Assembly: GCF_035994185.1 (NCBI RefSeq)
Contig: NZ_CP108538.1
Coordinates: 5,247,501-5,311,500, forward strand
Source: Streptomyces sp. NBC_01217
GTDB taxonomy: Bacteria; Actinomycetota; Actinomycetes; Streptomycetales; Streptomycetaceae
DNA: 64,000 bases
Reading direction: 5' to 3'
Shown piece by piece: positions 25,599-33,861 of the stretch. Each line of letters begins with the position of its first letter. Within the stretch, counting starts at the first letter, position 1. Below the pieces are notes generated by a model. It was not told where the DNA came from. It was given only the letters and a program-made list of their open reading frames with translations, and did no database searches. A program made the position numbers and the translations under genes.

Positions 25599-27827
25599 TC
25601 AGCGGCAGACGGCGAGCGCGTCCAGCGCGACCGCGCCCTGCCCCCGCCCCAGCACCATCAGCGGGTTGATGTCCAGCTCGGAGAGGTCGTCGCCGAGTTC
25701 CAGTGCCATCCGCTGCACCCGCAGTACGACCTCCACGAGCGCGTCCACATCCACCGGCGGACCGCCGCGTACGCCCTCCAGCAGGGCCCGGCCACGCAGT
25801 TCGGCCAGCATCGACCGCGCCTGGTCCTCGCCGAACGGCGGCACGCGCACCGCCGCGTCGTGCAGCACCTCGACGAGTACGCCGCCGAGGCCGACCGTCA
25901 CCGTCGGCCCGAAGAGGGCGTCGTGCGTGACACCGATCATCATCTCGACGCCCCGCTCGACCATCTGGCAGACCAGGACCCCGTCCAGCTCGACGTCCTC
26001 GTACCGCGCGATGTCGGTCAGCTCGCGGTACGCGTCCCGCACCTGGCTGGCGGAGGTGAGCCCGACCTTGACCAGGCCCAGCTCGGTCTTGTGCGCGAGC
26101 CGGGCGCCCGACGCCTTCATGACGACCGGGTAGCCGACCAGCCCCGCGGCCCGGACGGCCGCCGCGGCGCTGGTCACCAACTGCTCGCGCGGGACGCGGA
26201 TTCCGTACGCCCGCAGCAGCTGCTTCGCCGCGTGCTCGCTCAGCTGGTGGCCCGGGCGCATCAGGGCCTGCGCCTTGCGGAACGAGGGCGACGGCGTGCG
26301 CGGCGCCTCGTCGAAGGGGGAGCGGTAGGAGGCGGCGAACCGGTGGTGGTTCAGATAGGCCTTCACGGCACCGATGCAGTTGCCGAAGGTACGGAAGGTG
26401 GCGACGCGGGACGAGCCGAGCAGCGTCGTGCGGTACGCGTCCTCCGTACCGACGGGCGAGCCCCACACCACGCACACCAGCTTGTCCGTGGTCTCCGCAG
26501 CGTCGACCAGATCCTGCGCGAGCCGGTCGCTCATCGGGGGGAAGGGGCCGGTGATCGGACAGATCAGCACTCCGACGGCGGGGTCGGCGAGGATCGCGTC
26601 GATGATCTTCCGGCCGCGCCAGTCGCCGACCGGATGCCCGCCGTTGTCGACCGGGTTCGCCACGTTCAGATAGCCGGGAATCCACTCGTGCAGCTCACGC
26701 TGCTTCTCCTCCGACAGGGTGGGCAGCTTCAGCCCCGCCCCGGTCGCCAGGTCCGAGAAGTGCGCGCCCGTGCCGCCCGAGATCGAATACACGACGACGC
26801 CGTCGGCCTGCGGCTTGCGCGCCCGGGCCAGCAGGGCCGCGGTGTCCTGGAGTTCGTCGAGCCCGTCCACGCGGATCACGCCGAACTGCCGCATCGCCGC
26901 GTCCACCACCTGGTCGGCGCCGGTCAGCTTGCCGGTGTGTGACGCGGCGGTCCTGGCCCCCGTCTCCGTACGCCCCACCTTGACCGCCACCACCGGAACC
27001 CCGGCCCGCGCCGCCCGGTCCGCGGCCAGCAGAAAGGAGCGCCCGTCCTTGAGCCCTTCCACGTAGCAGGCGATGGCCCCGACCTCGGGGCGCTGCGAGA
27101 AGTACGAGATGAAGTCGGCGGTCTCCAGATCCGCCTCATTGCCCGTGGGTGCCCAGTGGGACAGCCGCACGCCCAGCTCCTGAAGGGCATAGACGGGGCG
27201 CCCCTGGTGGCCGGACTGGGTGATCAGCGCGATCGCCGGCCCGTCGAGATCGTCCCGGAACTGCTGGAAGGCGTTGAGGTTGGTGTTCGGCCCGAGCAGC
27301 CGCAGCCCGGACCGCTCCACCGCCGCTGCCAGCCGCGCCTGGGCGGCGGCGCCCTCCTCACCGGTCTCGGCGAACCCGGAGGCGAAGGCCACCGCGAACT
27401 TCACCTTGGCCTGCGCGAGCTCCCCGATCACCGGGAGCGGGTCGCCGACCAGCAGCACGGCCAGATCGACCTGCTCCGGCAGATCCGCGACGGAAGGAGT
27501 ACAGGCCCGCCCGAACACGGACTTCCGTCCGGGATGCACCGGATACAGCCGCGCCCCGACCCGCTCGGCCCAGCCGATCAGCTGCCGTGTGATCCCGGTA
27601 TTGGGCCGCCCCTCGGTATCGGACGCGCCGACGACGGCCACGGACTCGGGCCGGAAGAACCGGTCCAGATCCGGCACGGGTGCGTGCAGCGGGCGGCCGC
27701 TGACATCGAGATCGCCCTCCGCGGCGGCGGCCGCCATGCTGTGGACAATGGCATGCGGCTCCTCGCCGCAGGCCACCACCCTGGCGCGGAAGTGCGTGGT
27801 GAGGGTGCCGTGAGTCGATCCAAGCAT
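25599..27827 (-). CDS. Acyl-CoA synthetase (ADP-forming)
   Basis: The 742-residue protein has both halves of an NDP-forming ligase on one chain. A CoA-binding Rossmann domain (FFRPESVAVVGAS at about 40-150) comes first. A succinyl-CoA-ligase-like domain follows, with KVGRTETGARTAASHTGKLTG carrying the probable phospho-His region. A C-terminal ATP-grasp (LRAYGIRVPREQLVTSAA, PVVMKASGARLAHKTELG, about 520-742) completes it. ATG 27827 is the start. It activates an organic acid at the cost of one ATP to ADP. Its promoter region carries two perfect shared operators. The downstream hydratase gene is in the same operon. Confidence 0.92.
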   Translation of the reverse strand: MLGSTHGTLTTHFRARVVACGEEPHAIVHSMAAAAAEGDLDVSGRPLHAPVPDLDRFFRPESVAVVGASDTEGRPNTGITRQLIGWAERVGARLYPVHPGRKSVFGRACTPSVADLPEQVDLAVLLVGDPLPVIGELAQAKVKFAVAFASGFAETGEEGAAAQARLAAAVERSGLRLLGPNTNLNAFQQFRDDLDGPAIALITQSGHQGRPVYALQELGVRLSHWAPTGNEADLETADFISYFSQRPEVGAIACYVEGLKDGRSFLLAADRAARAGVPVVAVKVGRTETGARTAASHTGKLTGADQVVDAAMRQFGVIRVDGLDELQDTAALLARARKPQADGVVVYSISGGTGAHFSDLATGAGLKLPTLSEEKQRELHEWIPGYLNVANPVDNGGHPVGDWRGRKIIDAILADPAVGVLICPITGPFPPMSDRLAQDLVDAAETTDKLVCVVWGSPVGTEDAYRTTLLGSSRVATFRTFGNCIGAVKAYLNHHRFAASYRSPFDEAPRTPSPSFRKAQALMRPGHQLSEHAAKQLLRAYGIRVPREQLVTSAAAAVRAAGLVGYPVVMKASGARLAHKTELGLVKVGLTSASQVRDAYRELTDIARYEDVELDGVLVCQMVERGVEMMIGVTHDALFGPTVTVGLGGVLVEVLHDAAVRVPPFGEDQARSMLAELRGRALLEGVRGGPPVDVDALVEVVLRVQRMALELGDDLSELDINPLMVLGRGQGAVALDALAVCR

Positions 27828-27884
27828 CGTTCCGCCCACTCCTGCTCGAAGTCCGTCGGGTGCCCGTGCCCGGCCAGCCCGAAG

Positions 27885-27899
27885 CTGACGCCATGTCAG
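27885..27899. promoter_or_regulatory. Shared catabolic operator, site 5 (before the ADP-forming ligase operon)
   Basis: A perfect CTGAC-GCCAT-GTCAG palindrome, 58 bases upstream of the ligase ATG. It is one of a tandem pair with site 6; the centres are 24 bases apart. Confidence 0.72.
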
Positions 27900-27908
27900 A
27901 TTACTGAA

Positions 27909-27923
27909 CTGACGCCCCGTCAG
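27909..27923. promoter_or_regulatory. Shared catabolic operator, site 6 (before the ADP-forming ligase operon)
   Basis: A perfect CTGAC-GCCCC-GTCAG palindrome. Together with site 5 it could bind two repressor dimers on nearly the same face of the helix. The rest of this gap up to 28066 holds no gene. Confidence 0.72.
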
Positions 27924-28066
27924 GAATGGGCGTGCAGGCAAAGGCTGGTCGGAGCGCACGGAATCGCGTAGCGGGGCGGGGAACGGCCGACTTTCCCACC
28001 CCGTGCCCCGTGCAAGTGGTTCGAGGGAGGGCCCGTTTCGCCCGTCCCTTCAGCAGCCGAAGGAGG

Positions 28067-29146
28067 TCAGAGCAGAGCCCAGACCGGGCCGTCCGGCGCG
28101 CGATACCAGGCGTGCTGGCCGTCAGGGGTGATCGTGAGCCCGAAGTCCTCGCGGTCGGGGGCGCTTTCCGGGAAGACCGAGGCAAGTTCCTCGACCATGT
28201 CCCAGAGCCGACGAGCGCCGATCTGCCTCACCTTGCCCCCGACGTGGGCCGTGGCCGTGGAGCCGTCGTCCGTCCACAGCCCCACACCGGTCAGGTCGCC
28301 CTGGTCATCACGCCAGGAACACGAGCGGTATCCGGGGAGTGCGAGCGACAGCGGGAACTTCAGCCGGTCGAGCACGTCTCTGGCCGGAACCGCGGTTTTC
28401 TCGACCGGCCGAACTGCCAGCCCCGCGAAGTCGGGCTGCACTTCGGACGTACGGCGTGGCATGAAGAACGCGGGTGTCGAGAGGAACCGTCCGGCCGCCT
28501 CGCCGTTGTCCGAGACAACCACCCTCGCCACACCGAAACCGATGGGGGCGACGATCACCGCGTGCTCACGTACCTGGGAGAGGAGCGGGGGCGGGATGCA
28601 CCGAAGCCCGGCCGTAGCGATGATGCGGTCATACGGTGCGCGAGCCGGGTAGCCCTCGGTGCCGTCCCCGGCGAACACGAGCGGGTGGAGGCGGCTTTGG
28701 GCCAGCCGCTTGCGGGCGAGGACCACCAGGTCGGGATCGACGTCCACAGTCACCACGTTGTCATTGCCCAGGCGCGATGCGAGCAGAGCAGCGTTGTACC
28801 CGGTACCGGTGCCCAGCTCGTACACCGTGTCGTCGACCTGCGCGTCCAGTGCGTCCAGCATGGTCAGCATCAGCTGTGGCGCACTCGACGACGAGGTGGG
28901 GACGCCGTGCTCATCGAGTTGCGTCGTCAGGGCAGTGTCCGAATACACGGCCTCCAGATAGCCCGGATCGGCGGCAGACACTTCGTTCCACTGCCCTCGC
29001 TCGTCCTGTCTGTGGAAGACGGGGATGAAGCGTTCCCGTGGCACGTCGGCGAACGCGGTGAGCCATTCGTTTGAGCGCCCCTCGCAGAGGGCCGCAGCGA
29101 ACTCGGCGCGCAATTCGGCCGCTGCGATGGTGTTCCGTGCGCTCAT
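28067..29146 (-). CDS. tgmC: PCMT-type methyltransferase of the ATP-grasp RiPP system
   Basis: A 359-residue protein L-isoaspartate O-methyltransferase homologue. The SAM-binding motif is DTVYELGTGTGYNAALLA, and VVTVDVDPDLVVLARKRLAQ is the next conserved segment. The extra C-terminal domain (about 230-359) is typical of the RiPP-linked branch. ATG 29146 overlaps the stop of the ATP-grasp gene (ATGA). In known graspetide clusters of this type the enzyme methylates an Asp side chain of the cyclised peptide, which then closes to an aspartimide. Assignment to the RiPP branch rests on gene order. Confidence 0.88.
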   Translation of the reverse strand: MSARNTIAAAELRAEFAAALCEGRSNEWLTAFADVPRERFIPVFHRQDERGQWNEVSAADPGYLEAVYSDTALTTQLDEHGVPTSSSSAPQLMLTMLDALDAQVDDTVYELGTGTGYNAALLASRLGNDNVVTVDVDPDLVVLARKRLAQSRLHPLVFAGDGTEGYPARAPYDRIIATAGLRCIPPPLLSQVREHAVIVAPIGFGVARVVVSDNGEAAGRFLSTPAFFMPRRTSEVQPDFAGLAVRPVEKTAVPARDVLDRLKFPLSLALPGYRSCSWRDDQGDLTGVGLWTDDGSTATAHVGGKVRQIGARRLWDMVEELASVFPESAPDREDFGLTITPDGQHAWYRAPDGPVWALL

Positions 29147-30117
29147 GCAGTGGTCCCTTGCAGATAGTCGGCGTGTGCCGCCGCGATGGGTAACCCGGTG
29201 CGATTCTCGACCCATGACCAGGTGCCGGCCGGGTTGTTCTCGAAGAACACCCACTCGTCCTCGGGGGTTACGGCGAAGTCGAACGAGCCGAAGACGATTC
29301 CGTACGAGGTCATGAAACGGCGTACGGCTGTCGCCACCCCCTCGGGCACGGCAGTCGTGCCGTACTCGATCGACTCATAGTCCGTTCGCCAGTCCGTGCG
29401 CGCCTTCACGGACGTGCCGACGAGAGTGCCCGCGAACATGTTGCCGTCCACGACGACGAGACGTACTTCGTACTGCTTCGGGATGGCTTTCTGTATGTAG
29501 TGCGCGGTCAGGCGAATGCTGTCATCGAAGTCGGCGGCGTCGATCCGGTGGGTTGCGACCATCAGTTCTCGCCCTTCGCCCGTGTTCAGGCGACCGCCGA
29601 GGACGGGCTTGCAGATCAGCGGGGCGTTGAGCTGCTCGGCGAAGGCGCGGGCCGCCTCCGGGTCATTCGTAATGATGCTGTGCGGCACCCTGAGCCCCGC
29701 GCGCGTGGCTGCGACGAGTTGTTGCGGCTTGTGAACGGCGATGCGGTCGGAGTGCGGGTTGTTGATCCAGCGGACAGGGAGTGCCGAGAGCAGGTTCAGC
29801 ATCGCCGCGTCCGCTTGGTTCTGCGCCCAGGTCGCGTACGGCTCATTCACGGTGTCGGCGATGACGGGACGCCCGGGCCGCCTGTAGTAGACGGACCGGA
29901 CGTCCTCCAGCCGCACCGATCGGTGCCCGTCGTCCAGCGTTCCCTCCCACCCCGTGACTGCCGGATCGTGCCTGGCGGTCACGGATACCTTCTGCGGGAA
30001 GTCGGCGGAGTCGAAACGCATCACGGGGACGTCCCGCTGATTCAGTTGGTCCACAACCATGTCGGCGGAGGCATCCAGCTGTTCAGCGACGACGAGCACA
30101 GGTCGGGCGGCCGTCAT
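29143..30117 (-). CDS. tgmB: ATP-grasp ribosomal peptide maturase (SAV_5884-like)
   Basis: The 324-residue ATP-grasp ligase has an N-terminal pre-ATP-grasp fold (RPVLVVAEQLDASADMVVDQ). The central RWINNPHSDRIAVHKPQQL is followed by APLICKPVLGGRLNTGEGRE and the Mg2+-binding NNPAGTWSW near the C-terminus. Such enzymes join Asp/Glu side chains of a precursor to Thr/Ser or Lys, making lactone or lactam rings. ATG 30117 overlaps the precursor stop codon (TGATG), so the two are coupled. A TTG just before it is a possible but weaker start. Confidence 0.92.
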   Translation of the reverse strand: MTAARPVLVVAEQLDASADMVVDQLNQRDVPVMRFDSADFPQKVSVTARHDPAVTGWEGTLDDGHRSVRLEDVRSVYYRRPGRPVIADTVNEPYATWAQNQADAAMLNLLSALPVRWINNPHSDRIAVHKPQQLVAATRAGLRVPHSIITNDPEAARAFAEQLNAPLICKPVLGGRLNTGEGRELMVATHRIDAADFDDSIRLTAHYIQKAIPKQYEVRLVVVDGNMFAGTLVGTSVKARTDWRTDYESIEYGTTAVPEGVATAVRRFMTSYGIVFGSFDFAVTPEDEWVFFENNPAGTWSWVENRTGLPIAAAHADYLQGTTA

Positions 30118-30338
30118 CAAGAGGCCGGTGCGAAGTAGGGGTCGGACACGTCGTCGCCCTTGCCGTCCAGGTTCGTGTCCGTGGTCGAGGCGGCATGGTC
30201 GGCGGTGTGCCAGGGCGTTCCATCTGCCTGGACGTTGAGCTGGCGCCCTTCGTCCCAGACGACTCCTTCAATGGACGTGGTGACAAGGCACGGGCGATCC
30301 GCCGCGCGGGCGGCGAACGGGATCGTTGCTGTGGTCAT
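30117..30338 (-). CDS. tgmA: ATP-grasp-modified RiPP precursor peptide (graspetide)
   Basis: The 73-residue peptide starts at ATG 30338 behind a strong AAGGAGAGG site. The leader contains the conserved-looking TIPFAARAADRP. The C-terminal half (about residues 44-73) is rich in Thr and Asp: HAASTTDTNLDGKGDDVSDP. Thr-Thr-Asp-Thr supplies side-chain hydroxyls and the several Asp supply carboxyls for ester rings. The Asp-Gly step in LDGKG is the best candidate for methylation and aspartimide formation by the downstream methyltransferase. The precursor role is firm from context; the ring pattern is inferred. Confidence 0.85.
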   Translation of the reverse strand: MTTATIPFAARAADRPCLVTTSIEGVVWDEGRQLNVQADGTPWHTADHAASTTDTNLDGKGDDVSDPYFAPAS

Positions 30339-30498
30339 TGATCCTCTCCTTTTGTGTTTCCGACCTCACCGGCATTGGCTCGACGAGGAGTTGCGGAGCC
30401 TGCCCGATCGCGGGCTGCCACGCGATCCGCCGCTTTCGGGCAGGAGTCTTTGTCAGTCACACACTCGTGAGCGGTGCGCGGGGCATGCCTGAGCCTCG

Positions 30499-30582
30499 TC
30501 ACCGCAATACCGCCATGACCAGCGAGCCGCCGAGGACGGTGAGGCAGATGATGTACGCGATCTGCCGGGAGAGTTCGCTCAC
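30499..30582 (-). CDS. 27-residue membrane peptide in the RiPP cluster
   Basis: Too short for ordinary gene calling. GTG 30582 overlaps the TGA of the DUF6415 gene (GTGA), so it is translationally coupled. The product is 27 residues with a polar start (VSELSRQ) and one hydrophobic helix (IAYIICLTVLGGSLVMAVL) ending in Arg. The reading frame ends at TGA 30499-30501. The overlap and clean transmembrane pattern argue for a real gene, perhaps an accessory to export or immunity. Function unknown. Confidence 0.6.
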   Translation of the reverse strand: MSELSRQIAYIICLTVLGGSLVMAVLR

Positions 30583-31094
30583 GCCCCGTCCTTCGGAGGC
30601 ATGGCTTCGCGTTCCGGCGCGAGGCAGTGGCGGTTCAGGTCGGCCCTTCCGTCTTCGGTGCTGTGGGGGAGTACGTCCAGCGGCGCCCGAACGGAGAGGT
30701 GAGCGGGGCCGGCAGTCACCGCCTGTGCCTTGTACTCGGCGACCAGTCGTCGCAGCATTCGGGCAAGGTCGCGCAGGTACTGGTAGGCGCCGAAGACGAG
30801 GACGCTGTCCCGTGGAGCGGCTGCGAGGAGCTGGTCAACCTCCCATCGGCAAGCGCGTGTCGCGGTGGTCTGCTCGCGGCCGAGAGTCTTTTCGGCGAAG
30901 AGGCTGATTCGCCCGCGCAGCTTGGCCGTCCACTCGTCGATCTCTTGGCGAGTGGTGGTGCCGAGGCGGAGCTTGAGGGCGTCATCGGCTGCTTGGTCCG
31001 CGGTTTCGACGTCCAGGGGGAGGTCGGTTGTGCTGGGACCAGCGGCGGCGTTCGCGGCCGGTCCCAACGGCCGACTTGTCGTGGTATCCGTCAT
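30579..31094 (-). CDS. DUF6415-like helical protein
   Basis: The 171-residue product starts at ATG 31094 behind AGGAG. It has a Pro/Ala/Ser-rich N-terminus, then a helical body (ALKLRLGTTTRQEIDEWTAK and LLAAAPRDSVLVFGAYQYLR). It resembles the Streptomyces family DUF6415, often found near RiPP or regulatory modules. The ORF is coupled to the short membrane peptide and lies upstream of the RiPP genes on the same strand. It is divergent from the XRE regulator gene. Function unknown. Confidence 0.72.
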   Translation of the reverse strand: MTDTTTSRPLGPAANAAAGPSTTDLPLDVETADQAADDALKLRLGTTTRQEIDEWTAKLRGRISLFAEKTLGREQTTATRACRWEVDQLLAAAPRDSVLVFGAYQYLRDLARMLRRLVAEYKAQAVTAGPAHLSVRAPLDVLPHSTEDGRADLNRHCLAPEREAMPPKDGA

Positions 31095-31385
31095 GGGGGC
31101 GGGCTCCTGGCGCTGGGGTATCGGGGGGTGGGCACGCACGGGGGCGTTCCGCGCGCTGTCGGTTGCTCGGTGCGCTCTATGGGCAACTGCTAGTAATCGT
31201 GGCAGCGGAGCCGATACCGTGGAAGTGCTGCAGCGGTTTTCTGCGAGCGACTTTCTGCGTGAAGTCCTGTGCTGTAGCAGCCTGTTCGCGTTCCCGGGTG
31301 GAGTCTTCTGCTGCGACGCAGAACGCTCCTTGCGGCAGCGGGACATTCTCCGTCACACTGGGTAACACGCGCTGGGAGGCAGAAG

Positions 31386-32258
31386 ATGATCACGGATGCA
31401 GAGTCGGCGACGCCCGCCCTCTGCCGTCTGCAGTTAGGGCGCGAGCTCCGTCAACTCCGGCAGGAAGCGGAGCTGACATCTACTCAGGTAGTACGCAAGT
31501 TGCTGTGCAGCCCGTCGAAACTGACACGGTTGGAGATGGGCGAAAACGCGGTCGTGGAAACGGCTGATGTGATGGCGCTCTGCGAGATCTACCAGGCGGC
31601 CCCGGAGAAGCGTGCCCTGCTGCTCGGGTACGCCGCGGTGACCAAGACGAAGAAGGACTGGTGGCAGTCGCCTGAGTATCGGCCTGCCATCGCACCGAGT
31701 TTCAAGGCGTACCTGGGGCTGGAGGCAACGGCTCAGGCACTGCACAACTACGAGGGCGAGTTCGTGCCGGGCCTGCTCCAGACCGAGGACTACGTCCGCG
31801 CCATCCATCAGCGTGCGCACGAAGGGTTGTCGCACGACGAGATCGACCGGCTTGTCGCGGTGAGGATGACGAGGCAGGAGGCACTGCATCGGGAGTCAGC
31901 GCCGTTGAAATTTGCGGCGATCATCAACGAGGCGGTTCTGTACCGTCAGGTTGGCGGGGCAGCGGTCATGCGTGCTCAGGTAAGGCACATGGCGGAGCTG
32001 GCCACACATCCGGCGGTTCGGGTGCAGGTCGTCCCTTACAAGACCGGCGCCCACGCCGGGATGAACGGCGCCTTCACGTTGCTCCGATTCGACGACGCGC
32101 AATCGATCGTCTACCTGGAGAACCTTGGCGGTGCGTCGGTCACGCGCAGGCGTGCGGACGTGACCCTGTATGAGGAGGCGTTCACGGACCTCCAGATTCT
32201 TGCCGTGGGCCCACAAGAGTCACTCGGCATGATCAGAGAAGCGATCAAGGAGCATTGA
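31386..32258 (+). CDS. Scr1-family XRE transcriptional regulator (DUF5753)
   Basis: A 290-residue protein with an N-terminal Cro/C1-type helix-turn-helix (LGRELRQLRQEAELTSTQVV then CSPSKLTRLEMGE, about 18-65). A large C-terminal domain (DUF5753) shows NYEGEFVPGLLQTEDYVRA and LYRQVGG. This pattern is typical of Streptomyces regulators that work with a DUF397 partner, here the next gene (5 nt downstream). Start ATG 31386 follows GGGAGG. It lies 291 bases from the divergent RiPP-cluster gene and could regulate it. Confidence 0.92.
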   Translation: MITDAESATPALCRLQLGRELRQLRQEAELTSTQVVRKLLCSPSKLTRLEMGENAVVETADVMALCEIYQAAPEKRALLLGYAAVTKTKKDWWQSPEYRPAIAPSFKAYLGLEATAQALHNYEGEFVPGLLQTEDYVRAIHQRAHEGLSHDEIDRLVAVRMTRQEALHRESAPLKFAAIINEAVLYRQVGGAAVMRAQVRHMAELATHPAVRVQVVPYKTGAHAGMNGAFTLLRFDDAQSIVYLENLGGASVTRRRADVTLYEEAFTDLQILAVGPQESLGMIREAIKEH

Positions 32259-32263
32259 TTTAC

Positions 32264-32479
32264 ATGACCACTCATGCCGCGCTGACCGGTGCACGCTGGT
32301 TCACGTCGAGCTACAGCAACGACCAGGGCGGTCAATGCGTTGAGAGTGCCCGGCTGGGCGGGTCAAGGATGGCCGTCCGTGACTCCAAGGACCCGGAGCA
32401 GGGGGTTTGCGTCTTCCCGGCCGCCGCCTGGCTCGCGTTCATCGATGAGGTTAAGGACGGCGACACCGTTGCGTCGTGA
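32264..32479 (+). CDS. DUF397 protein
   Basis: A 71-residue DUF397 member with the typical opening WFTSSYSNDQGGQCVESA and core RMAVRDSKDPEQGVCVFPA. ATG 32264 has AAGGAG eleven bases upstream. These small proteins accompany XRE/DUF5753 regulators and act as antitoxin-like or anti-regulator partners in Streptomyces development. A hairpin terminator (32491-32533) ends the pair. Confidence 0.9.
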   Translation: MTTHAALTGARWFTSSYSNDQGGQCVESARLGGSRMAVRDSKDPEQGVCVFPAAAWLAFIDEVKDGDTVAS

Positions 32480-32981
32480 CTCCTGACAAGAAGGCCTCTG
32501 CCAGAAGCTTGAACTTGAGCTGGCGGGGGCCTTCGTTGCGTCAGCGGCCCGGGTTGGTGTGCCAAGGCGTGATCCTGCACGAAGAAGCGTTCAGAGACTG
32601 GGCGATGCTCGCCGGCCGCTGAGGCGCCGACTCCGCACTTGTCCCGCGCAAGCCGGTCCGGCCCGGCTCGATCCCGTACCGTGACCGGCTCCACCGGGTC
32701 GTGGCAGTCGCGACCCGGTGAGTCACGACGCGGTGGCCCGAGACGTGGTGGGCCGTGACGCGGTCGTGCACGACATCAAAGATCAAGAACCGGGGAAATC
32801 ACCCTTCCCAACCCCACCCTGCCTCCCTTCACTCACACGGGTGAGGTTTGCCAACTCGGCTGGAATCCCGGCCGGTTGGCTGGCATATGCTCGCCCCACA
32901 ACCCCAGACATGCGACGGCCCCCGGCCGGGACTGGCATCCCGATCGAGGGCCTGACCAACGAGGAAGAGAAGACCTTCCCG
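32480..32981. other. Intergenic region with a terminator and conserved element copy B
   Basis: No convincing gene. A terminator occupies 32491-32533. The part 32800-32940 aligns with 23605-23745 (copy A). Shared blocks are CTGCCTC, TTTGCCAACT, GGCATATGCTC and GCGACGGCCCC. The region between 32534 and 32800 shows nothing I can assign. Confidence 0.6.
32491..32533 (+). terminator. Terminator of the XRE/DUF397 pair
   Basis: AAGGCCtCTGCCAG (32491-32504) and CTGGCggGGGCCTT (32520-32533) form an imperfect stem of about 12 pairs around a 15-nt loop. It starts 12 bases after the DUF397 stop codon. Confidence 0.65.
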
Positions 32982-33860
32982 ATGGATACCCAGCAGATTA
33001 GCGCGCCCTCGCGCACCCCGTCATCCGGTGTCGTGCACAGCAACTCCCGGCACACCAGCCGCTTCACGGTCGTGGGCAATCACCTCACCCAGCACCGCGA
33101 GCTGTCCCTCACCGCGATCGGGCTCGCCGCCCACATCCAGTCGCTGCCCGCCGGGGCGAGGATCGGCATCAGGTTCCTCGCCGAGCGCTTCCCGGAGAGC
33201 GAGGCCCGCATCGCCGCCGCCCTGCGCGAACTGGAGGCCCACGGCTACCTGGAGCGGACCCGCGAGCGCCTGCCCAGCGGCCGGGTCGTGACCCGCACGG
33301 TCTCGTACAACCGGCCCACTCTCGCTGCGGCCCCTGTCGCAACACCGCAGCGGCGGCCGCAGACGAGGCCCATCCGCCGGGCCCCCGAGCCTCTTCCCCC
33401 GGCGCCTGCGCCCCAGCCGGATGCGGAGAAACCCGCCGTCACCCACGTACCGCCACGCCCGTCGCTTCCCCAGCCGCAGGTTCCCGACCTCGACCGTCAC
33501 CGCGCGGCCACCGACCTCCTCGCGGACCTGCGCCGCCACGAACCCCGGCTGCTGCTGGCCGAGGGCGACATCCGCCGGCTGGCTCCCGCCGTTGCCGCCT
33601 GGCTCGAACGGGGCGCCCACCCTGACGCCGTACGCCGCACCCTCGCCGCCGACCTGCCCGAGCCACTGACACGCCCGGCGGGCCTCCTCGCCCACCGCCT
33701 GACTGCTCTCCTGCCACCCCCGCTCCCCACCGCTCCGGTCAGGGAAGCCGTGCCGCGCCCGGAGCCGCTCCAGAACTGCGGCGACTGCGACCGAGCCTTC
33801 CGGGCACCGGAGCCGGGTCGCTGCCGCGACTGCCGAACCGATCTGATGGAGGCCGCTTAG
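32982..33860 (+). CDS. Winged-helix DNA-binding protein with C-terminal CxxC motifs
   Basis: The 292-residue product starts at ATG 32982. An N-terminal winged helix (HTSRFTVVGNHLTQHRELSL, then LAERFPESEARIAAALREL) fits the Streptomyces helix-turn-helix family that occurs in several genomic copies. A Pro-rich linker of about 70 residues leads to a helical domain (RHEPRLLLAEGDIRRLAP). Four cysteines follow near the end (NCGDCDRAF and GRCRDCRTD) as a likely zinc ribbon. Element B lies directly upstream. It precedes the Uma2-type gene by 1 base. Confidence 0.82.
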   Translation: MDTQQISAPSRTPSSGVVHSNSRHTSRFTVVGNHLTQHRELSLTAIGLAAHIQSLPAGARIGIRFLAERFPESEARIAAALRELEAHGYLERTRERLPSGRVVTRTVSYNRPTLAAAPVATPQRRPQTRPIRRAPEPLPPAPAPQPDAEKPAVTHVPPRPSLPQPQVPDLDRHRAATDLLADLRRHEPRLLLAEGDIRRLAPAVAAWLERGAHPDAVRRTLAADLPEPLTRPAGLLAHRLTALLPPPLPTAPVREAVPRPEPLQNCGDCDRAFRAPEPGRCRDCRTDLMEAA

Positions 33861-33861
33861 C

